The notes: generated by a model from the sequence alone, not told the origin. A stretch of DNA of 64,000 nucleotides from Actinocatenispora sera (GCF_018324685.1 NZ_AP023354.1:3472001-3536000), one strand, 5' to 3'. Positions 51,348 through 59,778 are shown, counted from the first letter of the stretch. Program-made: numbers and translations.

Positions 51348-52646
51348 CTAGCGCGCGGCCCGCCGGCTCGTGCGCTTGCGGGCCGGTGCCGGCCGTTCCA
51401 GCAGCGCCACCACGCCCTGGCCGCCGGCCGCGCAGATCGAGATCAGGCCGCGCCGCGCGCCGCGCTCGGCCAGCAACCGGGCCATCGTCGCGACGATCCG
51501 GGCCCCGGTCGCGGCGAACGGGTGGCCGGTCGCGAGCGAGGATCCGGCCACGTTGAGCCGATCGCGGTCCAGCTCGCCGAACGCGCCGTCGAGCCCGAGC
51601 CGTTCGATGCCGAACTCCGGGTCGCGCCAGGCCGCGAGGGCGGCCAGCACCTGCGCGGCGAACGCCTCGTGGATCTCGAACAGGTCGATGTCGGCGAGCA
51701 TCAACCCGTTGCGTGCCAGCAGCTTCGGTACCAGATACACCGGTGCGGTGAGCAGCCCGTCGGCGCCGTGCACGAAGTCGACCGCACCGCTCGCCGCGTC
51801 GACCAGGTGCGCCAGGACCGGGATGCGGTGCGCCTTCGCCCAGTCGTCGGAGGCGAGCAGCACCGCGGCGGCGCCGTCGGAGAGCGGCGTGGAGTTGCCG
51901 GCGGTCATCGTGTCCGAGCCGAACACGGTCCGCAGCCTCGCCAGCGTCGCGACGCTCGCGTCCGGCCGCAGGATCTCGTCTCGCCGCAACCCGAGGTAGG
52001 GCGTCACCTCGTGGTCGAACAGCCCCGCGTCGTACGCCGCGGCCAGGTTGCGGTGGCTCGCCGCCGCCAGCTCGTCCTGCTCGGTACGGCCGATGCGCCA
52101 GTGCTGCGCGGTGCGCGCGGCGTGCTCGCCCATCGACAGCCCGGTCCGCGGCTCGGCGTTGCGCGGGACCGCCGGTACGACCTGGCCGGGCCGCAGCCCG
52201 GCCAGTGCCCGCGCCTTGCCCAGCACGCCGCGGGCGCGGTTCGCGGCGAGCAGCACCGCTCGCAGGTCGTCGTTCAGCTCGATCGGTACGTTCGAGGTGG
52301 TGTCGGTGCCGCAGGCGATGCCGGCCGAGGCCTGGCCCAGCTCGATCTTGTTCGCCACCGCGACGGCCGCCTCCAGGCTCGTCGTGCAGGCCCGTTGCAG
52401 GTCGTACGCGGGGGTCGCCGGGTCCAGGCGGGACCCGAGCACCGCCTCCCGGGTCAGGTTGAAGTCGCGGCTGTGCTTGAGCACCGCGCCGCCGACCACC
52501 TCGTCCAACCGTTCGCCGGCCAGCCCGAACCGTGCCACCAGCCCGTCCAGCGCGGCGGTGAGCATGTCCTGGTTGGTGGCGGTGGCATAGTGCCCGTTCG
52601 CCTTCGCGAACGGGATGCGGTTGCCGCCGAGCACGCCGACCTTCAC
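51348..52646 (-). CDS. acetyl-CoA acyltransferase (thiolase), FadA2-like
   Basis: 432 residues from GTG 52646 (MKVGVLGGNRIPFAKANGHY); ATG 52658 is possible, but a TATGGT -10 ending seven bases before the GTG favours a leaderless start there. Seen: catalytic Cys in LQRACTTSLEAAVAVA (about 94), the His in FEIHEAFAAQVLAAL, NVAGSSLATGHPFAATGARI, and the second Cys in ISICAAGGQGVVALLE. Known: in Mycobacterium tuberculosis fadA2 is divergent from fabG4-htdX and next to fadE5, the same set as here. It heads the operon with fadD and the MCE gene and performs the thiolytic step on beta-ketoacyl-CoA or the reverse. Confidence 0.94.
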   Translation of the reverse strand: MKVGVLGGNRIPFAKANGHYATATNQDMLTAALDGLVARFGLAGERLDEVVGGAVLKHSRDFNLTREAVLGSRLDPATPAYDLQRACTTSLEAAVAVANKIELGQASAGIACGTDTTSNVPIELNDDLRAVLLAANRARGVLGKARALAGLRPGQVVPAVPRNAEPRTGLSMGEHAARTAQHWRIGRTEQDELAAASHRNLAAAYDAGLFDHEVTPYLGLRRDEILRPDASVATLARLRTVFGSDTMTAGNSTPLSDGAAAVLLASDDWAKAHRIPVLAHLVDAASGAVDFVHGADGLLTAPVYLVPKLLARNGLMLADIDLFEIHEAFAAQVLAALAAWRDPEFGIERLGLDGAFGELDRDRLNVAGSSLATGHPFAATGARIVATMARLLAERGARRGLISICAAGGQGVVALLERPAPARKRTSRRAAR

Positions 52647-52655
52647 GGCGCAGAC

Positions 52656-52688
52656 CATACTTGCGGGTAGACTTACTCGCAAGTAAGG
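52656..52688. promoter_or_regulatory. divergent fadA2/fabG4 promoters with two operator copies
   Basis: A perfect operator CTTACTCGCAAGTAAG lies at 52672-52687 and a weaker inverted copy (12 of 16) at 52657-52672. On the plus strand TTGCGG (52661) and TAAGGA (52684) are 17 bp apart; on the minus strand TTGCGA and TATGGT are also 17 bp apart. Both promoters therefore have an operator in or next to the spacer. Confidence 0.75.
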
Positions 52689-52697
52689 ATGTTCGGC

Positions 52698-54407
52698 ATG
52701 GTCGACCGATATCAGCGCCTCACCTCCGCCGGCCCCGGGCGGGCGATCGCCCGGCGCCTCGGCCTGCCCCGCCCCGCGGTGCTGCCCCGCCGCGACCCGG
52801 CGCGGCCGGCCGCGGTGCCCGGCCCGATCGTGCTCGCCGGCCCCGCCGGACCGCACGGCCCCGCCGACAGCGACTCCGCTACGACCGGCGACGCTACCGG
52901 CCGGCCCACGCCCGGCCCGGCCGGCGACGTTGCCGGCGCGGCGGCCGGCGACGTCGCCGGCGGCGCAGCCGGCGCCCGCGCGGGCGGGGCCGGGGCGACC
53001 GGGGCCGGGGCCGGGGCCGGGGCCGACGAGAGTAGCGGTGGCAGGGCGGGCGCCGGCGGCGGCGCGGCCGAAGGAGGGGGCGAGCTGGCGGACGCGGTGC
53101 GGGCGGCACTCGCCGGAACCGGCGTCGAGCTCGTCGCCGCCGCCGAACATCCCGCCGCCCTGGTGTACGACGCGTCCGGGCTGGCCGATGCGACCCAACT
53201 CGGCGGGCTCCGCGAGTTCCTCGGTCCGCGGGTGCGGTCGGTGTGCACCGGTGGCCGGGTGCTGGTGCTGTCCCGCCCGCCCGCCGAGGCGCCGGACGTC
53301 GCGTCGCACGTGGCGCGCCGGGCCCTGACCGGGTTCGTCCGGTCGCTGGGCAAGGAGGTCGGCCGCGGCGTCACCGTCTCGCTGCTGCGCGTCGCCGCCG
53401 GCGGCGAGTCGTCGCTGGACAGCACCCTGCGCTTCCTGCTGTCGCCGCGCTCCGCGTACGTCTCCGGCCAGGTCATCGACATCGGCCCGGCCTCGGCCGG
53501 CGGCGCCGACTCGGCCGCCCCGGGCGAGCGGGCGAGTCGGGCCCGGTCGACCGGCGGGGTCGAGTCGGCCGCCTCGGTCCTAGGTGCCGAGTCGGCCGGC
53601 GGTGCGGGTCGGTCCGGCTCGGCCGGCGGTGCCGGTCGGTCCGGCTCGGGTGTCGACGATCTCGAGCGGCCGCTGGCCGGGCGTACCGCGCTGGTCACGG
53701 GTGCCGCGCAGGGGATCGGGGCGGCGATCGCCGAGACGCTCGCGGCCGACGGCGCCACCGTGGTCTGCCTCGACGTACCGGCACAGGGGGAAACCCTGGC
53801 GGCGGTCGCCAACCGGGTGGGTGGCAGCTCGCTGCACCTGGACATCACCGCCGAGGGTGCGCCGCGCGAGCTCGTCGAGTACCTGACCCAGCGGTACGAC
53901 GGGGCCGACATCGTGGTGCACAACGCCGGCGTGCTGCGGGACCGGACGCTGGCGAAGATGACCGAAGGGGAGTGGGACACCGTACTGTCGGTCAACCTGC
54001 TCGCGCCGCAGCGGCTCACCGCCGCGCTGCTCGACGCCCCGGCGGCGCTTCGGCCCGGTGCCCGGATCGTCTGCCTGTCCTCGCTCAACGGCATCGCCGG
54101 GGCGGCCGGCCAGACCAACTACGCTGCCAGCAAGGCCGGCGTGATCGGCCTGGTCGAGGCGTACGCGCCGGTACTCGCGCAGCGCGGCGTCACCATCAAC
54201 GCGGTCGCGCCGGGATTCATCGAGACCCGGATGACCGCGAGCATGCCGCTGACCGTGCGGGAGGTGGGTCGGCGGGCCAACAGCCTCGCCCAGGGTGGCC
54301 TGCCGGTCGATGTCGCCGAGGCGGTCAGCTGGCTCGCCGCGCCGGGTTCGGGCGGCATCACCGGCCAGACCGTCCGGGTCTGCGGCCAGAGCCTGCTCGG
54401 CGCCTGA
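52698..54407 (+). CDS. FabG4-type 3-oxoacyl reductase with extended linkers
   Basis: 569 residues from ATG 52698 (AAGGA eight bases upstream, or leaderless); ATG 52689 is an alternative. Seen: the FabG4 N-terminal signature SAGPGRAIARRLGLPRP, an N-terminal flavodoxin-like/inactive Rossmann half, and a C-terminal SDR with TALVTGAAQGIGAAIAETLA, VVHNAGVLRDRTLAKM and the Tyr-Lys in NYAASKAGVIGL. Known: high-molecular-weight FabG4 is an NADH-dependent 3-oxoacyl-CoA reductase of about 455 residues. Odd: two low-complexity inserts rich in Gly/Ala (about 60-135) and Gly/Ser/Ala (about 265-325) make it 110 residues longer. It is 44 bp before the MaoC gene. Confidence 0.92.
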   Translation: MVDRYQRLTSAGPGRAIARRLGLPRPAVLPRRDPARPAAVPGPIVLAGPAGPHGPADSDSATTGDATGRPTPGPAGDVAGAAAGDVAGGAAGARAGGAGATGAGAGAGADESSGGRAGAGGGAAEGGGELADAVRAALAGTGVELVAAAEHPAALVYDASGLADATQLGGLREFLGPRVRSVCTGGRVLVLSRPPAEAPDVASHVARRALTGFVRSLGKEVGRGVTVSLLRVAAGGESSLDSTLRFLLSPRSAYVSGQVIDIGPASAGGADSAAPGERASRARSTGGVESAASVLGAESAGGAGRSGSAGGAGRSGSGVDDLERPLAGRTALVTGAAQGIGAAIAETLAADGATVVCLDVPAQGETLAAVANRVGGSSLHLDITAEGAPRELVEYLTQRYDGADIVVHNAGVLRDRTLAKMTEGEWDTVLSVNLLAPQRLTAALLDAPAALRPGARIVCLSSLNGIAGAAGQTNYAASKAGVIGLVEAYAPVLAQRGVTINAVAPGFIETRMTASMPLTVREVGRRANSLAQGGLPVDVAEAVSWLAAPGSGGITGQTVRVCGQSLLGA

Positions 54408-54451
54408 CGGGCGCCCGGCCGCAGATCGCCTTCGGGAGAAGGGAACCAGCG

Positions 54452-55267
54452 ATGGGCGTCGCCGCCTCGTACCTGCGCGGCCTGTTGCCTCGGCCGGCCG
54501 CCACGACCGCACCGGCCACGGTGGTACGCCGGGACGGCGTCCGGATCGATGCCGCGCATCTGCTGCGCTACGCGCGGGTGTGCGGCTTCACCCTGACCGG
54601 GCCGCTGCCGCCGAGCTACCCGCACCTGCTCGGCTTCGCGCCCGCGCTGGAGCTGATGGCCCGCCGCGACTTCCCGTTCCGGCTGCCCGGCCTGGTGCAC
54701 ACCCGCCAGGTGCTCACCTGGTACCGCCCGGTCGAGGTCGACGAGGTGCTCGAGGTCGAGGTGTCCGCGGCGAACCTGGCCGCCCACCACCGCGGCGCCA
54801 CGATCGACGTGCTCACCCGGGTGCGCGCCGGCGCCGACGAGGTCTGGCTCGGCCGTTCGACCTATTTGAGCCGTGCCGTTCATCTTTCGTCCACAGTGGA
54901 CAGCCTGGAGGTGCCGGAGGTCGAGCCGCTTCCGGCGGACACCTGGTGGCGGCTGCCGGCCGGGCTGGGTCGCCGGTACGCGGCGGTGTCGGGAGACCGC
55001 AACCCGATCCACCTGTCCGCGCTGAGCGCGCGGGTGTTCGGCTTCCATGGCGCGATCGCGCACGGGATGTGGTCGGCGGCGCGATGCCTGGCGACGCTGG
55101 GCGGCCGGCTGCCCGAGCGCGGCGAGGCCACCGTGACGTTCCGCCGGCCGGTACGGCTGCCCGGCCGGGTCGGGTTCGGCGCCCGGATCGGTACCGCCGC
55201 CACGTTCACGCTCGTCGACGCGGCCGACCGGCTGCTGCTCGCCGGGCGGGTCACCCCGCTGGGCTGA
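54452..55267 (+). CDS. MaoC-like hydratase (HtdX/HtdY type)
   Basis: 271 residues from ATG 54452 with SD GGGAGAAGGG. Seen: two hot-dog halves; the first degenerate (LLGFAPALELMARRDFPFRL), the second with the hydratase-2 motif YAAVSGDRNPIHLSALSARV and GFHGAIAHGMWSAARCL, holding the catalytic Asp and His. Known: such enzymes hydrate trans-2-enoyl thioesters to (R)-3-hydroxyacyl thioesters; in mycobacteria HtdX pairs with FabG4. With FabG4 it would interconvert enoyl-, hydroxyacyl- and ketoacyl-CoA. Confidence 0.93.
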   Translation: MGVAASYLRGLLPRPAATTAPATVVRRDGVRIDAAHLLRYARVCGFTLTGPLPPSYPHLLGFAPALELMARRDFPFRLPGLVHTRQVLTWYRPVEVDEVLEVEVSAANLAAHHRGATIDVLTRVRAGADEVWLGRSTYLSRAVHLSSTVDSLEVPEVEPLPADTWWRLPAGLGRRYAAVSGDRNPIHLSALSARVFGFHGAIAHGMWSAARCLATLGGRLPERGEATVTFRRPVRLPGRVGFGARIGTAATFTLVDAADRLLLAGRVTPLG

Positions 55268-55347
55268 GGCCGCGCTCGGGCGCGGCGTCCACTCGTCGCC
55301 GGGCCGAGTCCGAGCTCGGGCGCCGGTACGGCCGAACGCGCCGGGGG

Positions 55348-56016
55348 TCAGCGCGGGCGCGGCCAGTGGGTGCCGCGGAGCAGGTTGTCCAGGCCGAGCC
55401 AGGCGAAGTTCATCAACCGGGCCGCGGTGACGTCGGGATCCTCGTCCGGTCGGGTGACCGACCAGTCGGCGAGTGCCTCGCAGGCGCCGATCAGGCTGTG
55501 CGCCAGCGCGCCGAGATCGTCCGCGGTGGGGCGCCGCCGGCCGCGCGGGTGGCGCTCGGCGACCGCCCGCTCGATCAGTACCGCGACGAACTCGACGATG
55601 GCCGACCGCAGCGCGGCGACCTCGCCGGCGAACGGTTCGCCGTGCGCCGGCGCCTGCTGGTGCAGCACCCGCCAGGCGTCCCGGTGCTGCGCGACGACGG
55701 CGAAGAACGCGCTCAGCCCGTACCACAAGGCGCGGTCGGGTGGCAGGTCGGCGCCGTGCTCGTCGTCGAGGGCGGAGACGATCGCCGTGCGTACCCGGTC
55801 GGCCTCGCGCCTGATGCAGGCGAGGAACAGGTCTTCCTTGCTGCCCAGGTAGAGGTAGAGCATCGGCTTGGAGATGCCGGCCCGCTCGGCCACCTCGTCC
55901 ATCGACGCGGCGTGGAAGCCCTGCCGGGCGAACACGGTCACGGCCGCGTCCATCATCTGTTGCTCGCGCACCGCACGCGGCAGCCGCTTGCGCTTGGTGG
56001 TCGCCTCCCCGCTCAC
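55348..56016 (-). CDS. TetR family transcriptional regulator of the lipid locus
   Basis: 222 residues from GTG 56016 (MSGEATTKRKRLPRAVREQQ). Seen: TetR HTH SMDEVAERAGISKPMLYLYL (about 38-57) in a typical position, then a helical domain with WYGLSAFFAVVAQHRDAWRV and GACEALADWSVTRPDEDPD. It is divergent from SCP2-acyl-CoA dehydrogenase genes. The gap carries two adjacent 16-bp operator copies (56047-56078), the same motif as at the fadA2/fabG4 promoters. It is therefore the likely repressor of both. Known acyl-CoA- or steroid-sensing TetR proteins (FadR, KstR types) have a similar layout. Confidence 0.92.
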   Translation of the reverse strand: MSGEATTKRKRLPRAVREQQMMDAAVTVFARQGFHAASMDEVAERAGISKPMLYLYLGSKEDLFLACIRREADRVRTAIVSALDDEHGADLPPDRALWYGLSAFFAVVAQHRDAWRVLHQQAPAHGEPFAGEVAALRSAIVEFVAVLIERAVAERHPRGRRRPTADDLGALAHSLIGACEALADWSVTRPDEDPDVTAARLMNFAWLGLDNLLRGTHWPRPR

Positions 56017-56046
56017 TCTTGCGAGCTTAGCGGTCCGACCACTAAC

Positions 56047-56078
56047 CTTACTCAAAAGTAGGGTTACTTGTGAGTAAG
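56047..56078. promoter_or_regulatory. two adjacent copies of the lipid-locus operator
   Basis: CTTACTCAAAAGTAGG (56047-56062) and, inverted, GTTACTTGTGAGTAAG (56063-56078) each match CTTACT-CGCA-AGTAAG or its reverse complement with few changes. They sit in the 75-bp gap between the TetR start and the SCP2 start. Repression of both genes and autoregulation are inferred. Confidence 0.8.
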
Positions 56079-56091
56079 TGGGGAGAGATCG

Positions 56092-56538
56092 ATGGTCCTG
56101 GATCTGTCCACGGTGGACTTCGGCGGCATGACACCGGAGGAGTTCGCCCGGATGGTCAAGCAGGCGTCCAAGGGCGAGCTGGAGGCCGCGATGCGCGGGC
56201 CGCACCGGCGCGCGGTGCTCGACGAGGTGTTCGGCCGGATGTCCAGCCGGCTGCGCGCCGAGCGCGCCGGCACGCTGTCCGCGGTGATCCGGTGGACCAT
56301 CACCGGCGAGCCGGCCGACGAGTACGAGCAGGTGATCGACAGCGGCACCTGCACCGTCGGCGTGCCCACCGGCGCCGCGCCGCGGCTGTCCATCAGCACC
56401 GACCCGGTCTCGTTCCTGAAGCTGGTGTCCGGCAACGCGTCCGGCCCGGCGCTGTTCATGACCCGCAAGCTCAAGCTGGCCGGCGACCTCGCCCTCGGTG
56501 CCGGCCTGACCAGCTACTTCGACATCCCGAAGGCCTGA
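56092..56538 (+). CDS. SCP2 sterol-binding domain protein
   Basis: 148 residues from ATG 56092 with SD GGGGAGAG. Seen: a charged helical start (GGMTPEEFARMVKQASKGEL), LSAVIRWTITGEPADEYEQV, and the C-terminal hydrophobic-channel segment LKLVSGNASGPALFMTRKLK followed by GDLALGAGLTSYFDIPKA. Known: SCP2 domains bind sterols, fatty acyl-CoA or other lipids. It is 8 bp before the acyl-CoA dehydrogenase gene, so both form an operon. It may carry the substrate for beta-oxidation. Confidence 0.92.
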   Translation: MVLDLSTVDFGGMTPEEFARMVKQASKGELEAAMRGPHRRAVLDEVFGRMSSRLRAERAGTLSAVIRWTITGEPADEYEQVIDSGTCTVGVPTGAAPRLSISTDPVSFLKLVSGNASGPALFMTRKLKLAGDLALGAGLTSYFDIPKA

Positions 56539-56546
56539 GGCAGCCC

Positions 56547-57755
56547 ATGTTCTCGATGGAACTGACCGAGGAACAGCGCGACCTGCGCGACTGGGTGCAC
56601 GGCTTCGCCGCCGACGTGGTGCGGCCGGCCGCCGCCGAGTGGGACGAGCGCGAAGAGACCCCGTGGGAGATCATCCGCGAGGCGGCGAAGATCGGCCTGT
56701 ACGGCTTCGAGACGATCGCCGAGCTGTGGGCCGACCCGACCGGGCTGTCCATGCCGATCGCCAACGAGGAGCTGTTCTGGGGCGACGGCGGCATCGGCAT
56801 GTCCATCTTCGGTACCACCCTGGCGGTCGCCGGCATCTTCACCGCCGGCACCCCCGACCAGCTCGCCGAGTGGGTACCGGACTGCTTCGGTGACGCCGAC
56901 GACCCGAAGCTCGCCGCGTACTGCGTCTCCGAGCCCGAGGCGGGCAGCGACGTCGGCGCCATGCGTACCCGGGCGCGCTACGACGAGGCGAGCGACGAGT
57001 GGGTGATCAGCGGCCAGAAGGCGTGGATCACCAACGGCGGCATCGCCAACGTGCACGTGGTGATGGCATCGGTCGACCCGGAGCTCGGCAGCCGCGGCCA
57101 GGCCGCCTTCGTGGTACCGCCGGGCACCGCCGGCGTGGTGGCCACCCGCAAGATCCGCAAGCACGGCCTGCACGCCTCGCACACCGCCGACGTCTTCTTC
57201 GACGACGTCCGGGTGCCGGGCCGCTGCGTGCTGGGCGGCCGGGAGAAGCTCGACGCCCGCCTGGCCCGGGCCCGCGAGGCGCAGGGTGGTCGCGGGCACG
57301 CGGCGTTCGGGACGTTCGAGATGAGCCGACCGACCGTCGGCGCCCAGGCGATCGGCATCGCCCGCGCCGCCTACGAGTACGCGCTGGACTACGCCGGCAC
57401 CCGCGAGCAGTTCGGCCGGCCCATCGTCGACAACCAGGCGATCGCCTTCACCCTCGCGGACATGCGCACCGAGATCGACGCGGCCCGGCTGCTGGTGTGG
57501 CGCGCGGCCTGGATGGGGCGCAACGACAAGACGTTCGACGCCGCGCAGGGCTCGATGTCCAAGCTGAAGGCCGGTGACGTCGCGGTCTGGGCCACCGAAC
57601 GCGCGATCCAGATCCTCGGCGGCGCCGGCTACAGCCGCGAACACCCGGTCGAACGCATGCACCGCGACGCCAAGATCTACCAGATCTTCGAAGGCACCGC
57701 CGAGATCCAACGCCTGGTCATCGCCCGCGCCCTCACCGGCCGCCACCTCCGCTGA
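56547..57755 (+). CDS. acyl-CoA dehydrogenase (FadE type)
   Basis: 402 residues from ATG 56547. FAD-dependent oxidation of acyl-CoA to 2-enoyl-CoA. Seen: N-terminal MELTEEQRDLRDWVHGFAAD, the substrate/FAD segment YCVSEPEAGSDVGAMRTRA, VISGQKAWITNGGIANVHV, and the C-terminal catalytic motif YQIFEGTAEIQRLVIARAL with E382 as likely base. Length and motifs are those of a full-length ACAD. It follows SCP2 by 8 bp and ends at two strong hairpins. With FadA2, FabG4 and MaoC it completes a beta-oxidation-like set. Confidence 0.95.
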   Translation: MFSMELTEEQRDLRDWVHGFAADVVRPAAAEWDEREETPWEIIREAAKIGLYGFETIAELWADPTGLSMPIANEELFWGDGGIGMSIFGTTLAVAGIFTAGTPDQLAEWVPDCFGDADDPKLAAYCVSEPEAGSDVGAMRTRARYDEASDEWVISGQKAWITNGGIANVHVVMASVDPELGSRGQAAFVVPPGTAGVVATRKIRKHGLHASHTADVFFDDVRVPGRCVLGGREKLDARLARAREAQGGRGHAAFGTFEMSRPTVGAQAIGIARAAYEYALDYAGTREQFGRPIVDNQAIAFTLADMRTEIDAARLLVWRAAWMGRNDKTFDAAQGSMSKLKAGDVAVWATERAIQILGGAGYSREHPVERMHRDAKIYQIFEGTAEIQRLVIARALTGRHLR

Positions 57756-57771
57756 GCCGGCATCGCCGTGG

Positions 57772-57803
57772 ACCGGCGGTACCGGACTACCGGTACCGCC
57801 GGT
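57772..57803 (+). terminator. terminator after acyl-CoA dehydrogenase
   Basis: A perfect 14-bp stem ACCGGCGGTACCGG / CCGGTACCGCCGGT with an ACTA loop, 17 bp past the FadE stop. Confidence 0.9.
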
Positions 57804-57814
57804 ACTGGACGCTG

Positions 57815-57846
57815 GTGCCGGACGCCCGACGCTGGGCGTCCGGCAC
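57815..57846 (-). terminator. terminator of the LPXTG protein gene
   Basis: A perfect 13-bp stem GTGCCGGACGCCC / GGGCGTCCGGCAC with a 6-nt loop, 8 bp downstream of the LPXTG gene stop on the minus strand. It sits back-to-back with the FadE terminator. Confidence 0.85.
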
Positions 57847-57853
57847 GGGCCGG

Positions 57854-58753
57854 TCAGGACTGGGCGCGCCGCCGCCGCGTCAGGACCAGCAGTGCGGCAC
57901 CGCCGCCGAGCAGGGCGAGCGCTCCGCCCGCGAGCAGGCCCAGCGACGTGCCCGTCACCGGCAGGCTGCCGGAGCCGGCGCCGTTGCCGGCCAGGGTCAC
58001 GGACGGCTGCGCCGAGGCCGACGACGACGGCGCGGTACTGCCGGACTGCGACGGCGATGCCGACGGCGACGTCGGCTCCTCGCTCGGCGACTGCGAGGGC
58101 GACTCGGACGGTGAGTTGCTGGGCGAGGTCGACGGCGGGCACGGCTTGCAGCCGGTGATGTCGCCCGCGTCCGCGTCGGTACCGTCACCGTCGGTGGACG
58201 CGTCGGTCCAGGTCTGCCCGCCGCAGCTGTCGGTGTGGTACGTCCACTGGTACGCGTCGCCGGTGACCTGCGCGTCGGGGCCGAAGTAGAGCTTCGGCCA
58301 GTCCGACGTCGACGCCGGCATGCCGGGGCAGTCGGTGGCGCGGGGGCCGGTGCCGTGCACGTTGCAGGCGTAGTCGTACCGGTTGTCGACGCCCTTCGTC
58401 GACGGTGGCGTCGCGCTGCTGACGGTCAGCGTGTAGTCGCCGGACACGGTGCCCTTCACGCCGCGCACCCGGTTGCCCTCGCGGGGCGAGTTCGCCGCGC
58501 CGCCGATGGTGGCGAAGGTGCCCTCGTCGTGCAGCTGCACGGTCCAGGTGGTGTCGGTGTCGCCCGGGGTGATGGTGACCGACCGGTGCAGGTTCAACCG
58601 GGCCCAGTAGCCGTGATGGCCGCTGTCGACGTCGTTGACGATGTGGACGGTGTCCTTGACGGTACCGCTGGTGTCGGCCAATGCGGGTGCGGCGGCAGTG
58701 AGGGCGAGCGCGCCCCCCGCGAGCGCGCCGACGGTCAGGGTTCGAATCTTCAA
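57854..58753 (-). CDS. LPXTG cell-wall-anchored protein
   Basis: 299 residues from TTG 58753, chosen for SD AAAGGGAG; an ATG at 58792 would lengthen the N-terminus by 13 residues. Seen: a signal peptide (VGALAGGALALTAAAPALA), an extracellular beta-rich domain of about 165 residues with paired Cys (YACNVHGTGPRATDCPG, DSCGGQTWTDAS), a Ser/Pro-rich spacer with SPSESPSQSPSEEP-type repeats, then LPVTG at about 264-268, a hydrophobic helix and RRRR tail. Sortase anchoring is expected; no sortase gene is nearby. The extracellular domain is not recognised. It follows Imm52 on the same strand with a 244-bp gap and may be independent of it. Confidence 0.85.
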   Translation of the reverse strand: MKIRTLTVGALAGGALALTAAAPALADTSGTVKDTVHIVNDVDSGHHGYWARLNLHRSVTITPGDTDTTWTVQLHDEGTFATIGGAANSPREGNRVRGVKGTVSGDYTLTVSSATPPSTKGVDNRYDYACNVHGTGPRATDCPGMPASTSDWPKLYFGPDAQVTGDAYQWTYHTDSCGGQTWTDASTDGDGTDADAGDITGCKPCPPSTSPSNSPSESPSQSPSEEPTSPSASPSQSGSTAPSSSASAQPSVTLAGNGAGSGSLPVTGTSLGLLAGGALALLGGGAALLVLTRRRRAQS

Positions 58754-58997
58754 CGGACTCCCTTTCTGGTGAGAGTGCTTCACGGTCTGCATCGGGCTGG
58801 CCAGATGCGCCGTATCAGCTACCAGGGAGTAGTGGCCGGTCGTCGGTACCGGCCGCCGATCGGCCCACCGGTGCCATCCGATCGGACGAGAGCCCCGAGC
58901 CGCAGGTCAATCCGCCGCACCGCGCCGGCGTGACCGGCCCCGCTGTCCGGGGCGGAAGGACACGCGCCTCCGCCGCCGGCCGACCACGCGCCGATTC

Positions 58998-59714
58998 CTA
59001 GGCCAGGTCGGTCCAGTCGGGGGTGAAGGTGACCGCGGCACGCAGCGCGTCGATGGTGCGCAGGCTCAGCTGCTGCGGCGTGTCGGCGAGGACGAACAGC
59101 TCGCCGTGCTCGCGGCCGAGGGCCTCGACGCCGGCGGGTGGCTCGCCGGCGCGCGTGTACACCGCCCGGTCGAGGTAGACGAGCCAGGACGCCAGCGCGG
59201 TGACGTCGCCGGCCGCGCTGCCGAGGCTCTGCGGGCGGGCCCGGCACCAGTGCGGCTGCCAGGCGCCGACGGCGAGGTCGAGCAGCCCGAGCATCCGGTC
59301 CCGCTGGTACAGCTCGGGCGCGGCGCCGGGTTGGGGGAGCGTCACCGCGAAGGTGTCCGGCACGTACTCGGAGCCGGCGCCACAGACGACCTCGACCACG
59401 GTGGAGCTGCGCTCGTCGTCCTGCCCGTTGTGCAGCAGCACGATCGAGCCGAACCGGCCGTGCGGATCGTCGTCCTGCCGGCCGTGCTGGACCAGGGCGT
59501 GCACTGCCGCCGGGTCGAGGGCCACCGGCTCGTCGTCCTCGTCGTACCACCGGGACAGGGTGGGGTCGGTCGCCGCGAGGCCAAGCAGGAACCGGCCGAG
59601 TCGGTCGGCGCAGGACGCGGGATCCTCGGTGCGGCCGCGGCGCACGCCGTCGAGCGTCCAGGTGTCGGTGCTCAGCTCGACGCCCTGCGGCCAGCGGGAC
59701 CGGGTCGCGCTCAT
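58998..59714 (-). CDS. Imm52-like immunity protein
   Basis: 238 residues from ATG 59714 with SD GAGGAGTGAG. Seen: a conserved-looking opening MSATRSRWPQGVELSTDTWT, LLGLAATDPTLSRWYDEDDE, LASWLVYLDRAVYTR and a terminal SLRTIDALRAAVTFTPDW. Known, from family descriptions I recall: Imm52 proteins have an alpha+beta fold with a conserved Trp, and are immediate neighbours of toxins with a Tox-REase-5 domain. The gene directly upstream encodes such a domain, which is strong contextual support. No signal peptide is present, so it would act in the cytoplasm. The family assignment rests on pattern recall and could be checked by profile search. Confidence 0.7.
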   Translation of the reverse strand: MSATRSRWPQGVELSTDTWTLDGVRRGRTEDPASCADRLGRFLLGLAATDPTLSRWYDEDDEPVALDPAAVHALVQHGRQDDDPHGRFGSIVLLHNGQDDERSSTVVEVVCGAGSEYVPDTFAVTLPQPGAAPELYQRDRMLGLLDLAVGAWQPHWCRARPQSLGSAAGDVTALASWLVYLDRAVYTRAGEPPAGVEALGREHGELFVLADTPQQLSLRTIDALRAAVTFTPDWTDLA

Positions 59715-59736
59715 CTCACTCCTCGTTCGCGGGTCG

Positions 59737-59778
59737 GCGTGCACGGCACGGGACGCGAACACCCCGTGCCGTGCACGC
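59737..59778 (-). terminator. 16-bp-stem hairpin between toxin and immunity genes
   Basis: GCGTGCACGGCACGGG at 59737-59752 pairs perfectly with CCCGTGCCGTGCACGC at 59763-59778, with a 10-nt loop. It lies just before the Imm52 SD, on the transcript leaving the toxin gene. It may end most toxin mRNA or set relative expression. Confidence 0.85.
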
